A stretch of DNA of 7,707 nt. It comes from Clostridiales bacterium. GTDB taxonomy: Bacteria > Bacillota > Clostridia > Christensenellales > CAG-314. The position numbers and the translations under genes are program-made. Under the pieces are notes generated by a model. That model had not been told where the DNA came from. It saw nothing but the letters and a program-made list of their open reading frames with translations, and searched no databases. The stretch lies in the NCBI GenBank assembly GCA_004558105.1, contig SFEB01000051.1, positions 1 to 7,707 of the forward strand. Direction: 5' to 3'. Shown here piece by piece: positions 6,251 to 7,707 of this stretch (position 1 is its first letter; every line of letters starts with the position of its first letter).

Positions 6251-6252
6251 AT

Positions 6253-6291
6253 AAAAAAACACCCCTGCGAAATACTCACCCGGGTGTTTTT
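6253..6291 (-). terminator. Intrinsic terminator after efp
   Basis: On the minus strand AAAAACACCC (6291-6282) pairs with GGGTGTTTTT (6264-6255) across a 17-base loop. A seven-base U run follows (6259-6253, partly in the stem). The inner CACCCGGGTG palindrome offers an alternative fold. It lies 17 bases after the efp stop. Confidence 0.85.
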
Positions 6292-6307
6292 ATTCCTTAA
6301 GATAAAT

Positions 6308-6868
6308 TTATTTTGCTCTTTCCATATATTCGCCCGTACGGGTATCAACACGGATAACGTCGCCTTCGTTGATAAACATCGGAACCTGAAGTTCGTAACC
6401 TGTTTCCAAAGTTGCCGGTTTGGTTGCGTTGGTGGCGGTGTTTCCTGCTACGCCGGGTTCGCAAACGGTAATTTGCAATTCAACGAAGTTGGGAGCTTCT
6501 ACACTGAAAGCTTCGCCTTTGTAGAACTTTATGGTAGCCTGCATGTTTTCTTTCATAAACATGAGAGCGTCCTCAACTTGTCCCTTGTTAAGAGGAAGTT
6601 GCTCATAAGTTTCGGGGTCCATAAAGTAATACAACTCGCCATCGCTGTAGAGGTATTCCATTTGTTTGGTTTCGATGACGGCTTTCTCAAACTTTTCCGT
6701 CGGGTTGAAAGTCTTTTCCAGAACGGCACCGGTTACTACGTTTTTGATTTTTGTTCTTACGAAAGCCGAACCTTTGCCCGGTTTGACGTGCAAAAAATCA
6801 ACGACAATATAAATATTGTTCTCGTAGACAAACGTAATGCCTTTTCTCAAATCGCCTGCTAATATCAT
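6308..6868 (-). CDS. efp: Elongation factor P
   Basis: Binds ribosomes stalled at polyproline stretches and stimulates peptide-bond formation from near the E site. The 186 residues are the standard length, with the N-terminal KOW-like domain and two OB-fold domains. The tip loop is KPGKGSAF (29-36), with Lys32 at the position that receives a modification in many bacteria (aminopentanol in Bacillus, beta-lysine in E. coli). The C-terminal signature region is complete, with GDVIRVDTRTGEYMERA (169-185). No gene for a modifying enzyme (such as epmA or ymfI type) is seen nearby. CGGAGG at 6875-6880 lies six bases before the ATG at 6868. The gene follows the aminopeptidase by 25 bases, a common Firmicute pairing, and also has its own promoter. 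Confidence 0.98.
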   Translation of the reverse strand: MILAGDLRKGITFVYENNIYIVVDFLHVKPGKGSAFVRTKIKNVVTGAVLEKTFNPTEKFEKAVIETKQMEYLYSDGELYYFMDPETYEQLPLNKGQVEDALMFMKENMQATIKFYKGEAFSVEAPNFVELQITVCEPGVAGNTATNATKPATLETGYELQVPMFINEGDVIRVDTRTGEYMERAK

Positions 6869-6893
6869 AAAAATCCTCCGATATTGGTTTTTC

Positions 6894-7707
6894 CTATAGT
6901 ATAATAATATTTTTTTCCGAACTTGTCAAATCAATTACCCTATCTTCTTTAATTACTAACAAATCTTCTATTCTGACGCCGCCTACGTTCGGTACGTAAA
7001 TACCGGGTTCTACCGTAATTAAGACGTTGGATTGAAGTTTTTGTTCGTAACGCGGACTGAGGCGCGGTTCTTCATGAATATCGAGTCCTACGCTGTGTCC
7101 CAGACCATGGGTAAAGTACTCGCCGTAACCGTTCGCATCTATTATTTCGGCCGCAAGAGCATGTCCCTCGGCACCGGACATTCCGCATGCCAGATTTTTA
7201 ATAGCGTGCTTTTGCGCTTTTAGTACTATTTCGTAAATATTTTTGACCTCGGCGTTAGGTTTGCCTACAAAAACGGTACGGGTCATGTCACTGCAATAGC
7301 CGTTGTATCTTGCTCCGAAATCCATAGTAACGGCGTCGCCGTTGGCTATTTTTTTGTCCGTAGGATGAGCGTGCGGTTTGCTGCCGTTAATGCCGCTGGC
7401 AACTATCGTGTCAAAAGCCAAACCCGTGCCTCCGAGTTTGCGCATCTGATACTCCAATTCGCAAGCAATATCAAGTTCGGTAACTCCTACTTTGATAAAC
7501 TTGAGTATGGATTTGAATGCGCCATCGGTAATACTTTGCGCTTTTGCAATTAAGTCAATCTCATCCTGAGTCTTTATCTTACGTTGTTCTAAAATGCTTC
7601 CACCGCAAGGAACAAACTTGAGTTCTTTAAACTTGTTACGGTAATTGTTAAACTCGTTGACGGTCAACTCCGTGTCTTCAAAACCGAGTTGGCTTACGTT
7701 ACTGTCA
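6894..7707 (-). CDS. pepP: Xaa-Pro aminopeptidase, M24B family (5' end outside window)
   Basis: Cytoplasmic two-metal peptidase that removes an N-terminal residue before proline. The frame stays open from the stop at 6894 to the window edge, giving 270 visible residues; the apparent start at 7667 is an internal TTG, and the first visible residues read DSNVSQLGFEDTE. The creatinase-like N-terminal domain is therefore almost wholly missing, while the pita-bread catalytic domain is complete. Its metal ligands, numbered from the first complete codon (7706), are Asp129 (MDFGA), Asp140 (SDMTRT), His204 (GLGHSVGLDIHEEP), Glu233 (VEPGIY) and Glu247 (VRIED). PHAHPT precedes them. The family includes PepQ-like prolidases, but the position directly before efp and the GLGHSVGLDIHE pattern fit the YqhT/PepP type. 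Its start and promoter are not in the window. Confidence 0.95.
   Translation of the reverse strand, partial: DSNVSQLGFEDTELTVNEFNNYRNKFKELKFVPCGGSILEQRKIKTQDEIDLIAKAQSITDGAFKSILKFIKVGVTELDIACELEYQMRKLGGTGLAFDTIVASGINGSKPHAHPTDKKIANGDAVTMDFGARYNGYCSDMTRTVFVGKPNAEVKNIYEIVLKAQKHAIKNLACGMSGAEGHALAAEIIDANGYGEYFTHGLGHSVGLDIHEEPRLSPRYEQKLQSNVLITVEPGIYVPNVGGVRIEDLLVIKEDRVIDLTSSEKNIIIL
6901..6929 (-). promoter_or_regulatory. Promoter of efp embedded in the 3' end of the aminopeptidase gene
   Basis: On the minus strand TTGACA (6929-6924) is a perfect -35, followed by exactly 17 bases and TATTAT (6906-6901), one mismatch from TATAAT. The start would lie near 6894, at the aminopeptidase stop codon, giving a leader of about 26 bases with CGGAGG. 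The promoter codes for the last residues of the peptidase (…NIIIL). Confidence 0.8.

Noticed and set aside
6122..6862. A 246-codon open frame on the plus strand
   Set aside because: It lies almost entirely antisense to efp, has no ribosome binding site and shows no recognisable protein pattern. It is a shadow of a conserved gene.
7665..7667. TTG as the start of the aminopeptidase
   Set aside because: The frame stays open to the window edge with family-like residues (LGFEDTE) before it, and the protein would lack its N-terminal domain. It is an internal Leu codon.

Overview
The window looks like a chromosomal segment of a low- to mid-GC Firmicute, most likely of the Clostridia. This rests on the strong AGGAGG-type ribosome binding sites, sigma-A-type promoters, the mraZ-led division and cell-wall (dcw) cluster, and the aminopeptidase P-efp gene pair. 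I cannot name the species. Every gene I can support lies on the minus strand, so transcription runs from high to low coordinates. There are no RNA genes, mobile elements, CRISPR arrays or phage genes, and plus-strand reading frames are shadows.

In order of transcription: an Xaa-Pro aminopeptidase (7707-6894, N-terminus outside the window) is followed 25 bases later by elongation factor P (6868-6308). efp also has a strong promoter embedded in the last codons of the peptidase gene, and ends at a terminator (6253-6291). A cysteine-containing, beta-rich protein of unknown function (6150-5545) is a single-gene unit with its own terminator. A metallophosphoesterase (5415-4717) is another single-gene unit closed by a terminator (4654-4679).

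The dcw operon then begins from an almost consensus promoter. The promoter carries three head-to-tail 10-bp AAAGTGG-type boxes, the expected binding array for the product of the first gene, mraZ (4513-4082). The following genes are rsmH (4066-3131), an FtsL-like single-pass protein with a very long acidic cytoplasmic part (3097-2375), a class B penicillin-binding protein without PASTA domains that starts at TTG (2368-638), and a Mur ligase running off the window (567-1). Together they couple ribosome methylation, septal peptidoglycan cross-linking and precursor synthesis under a self-regulating MraZ switch.

The most unusual item is the Mur ligase. Its N-terminal domain is of the MurE type and sits where murE is expected, but from just after the ATP-binding loop the sequence reads as MurD (GNIGYP, EVSSFQLEHT, PDHLDRY). 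It may be a domain-swapped ligase. A terminator-like hairpin lies directly in front of its ribosome binding site, so its expression may be uncoupled from the upstream division genes. I found no wholly new multi-gene system; the rest is a conventional housekeeping region with some interesting regulatory detail.
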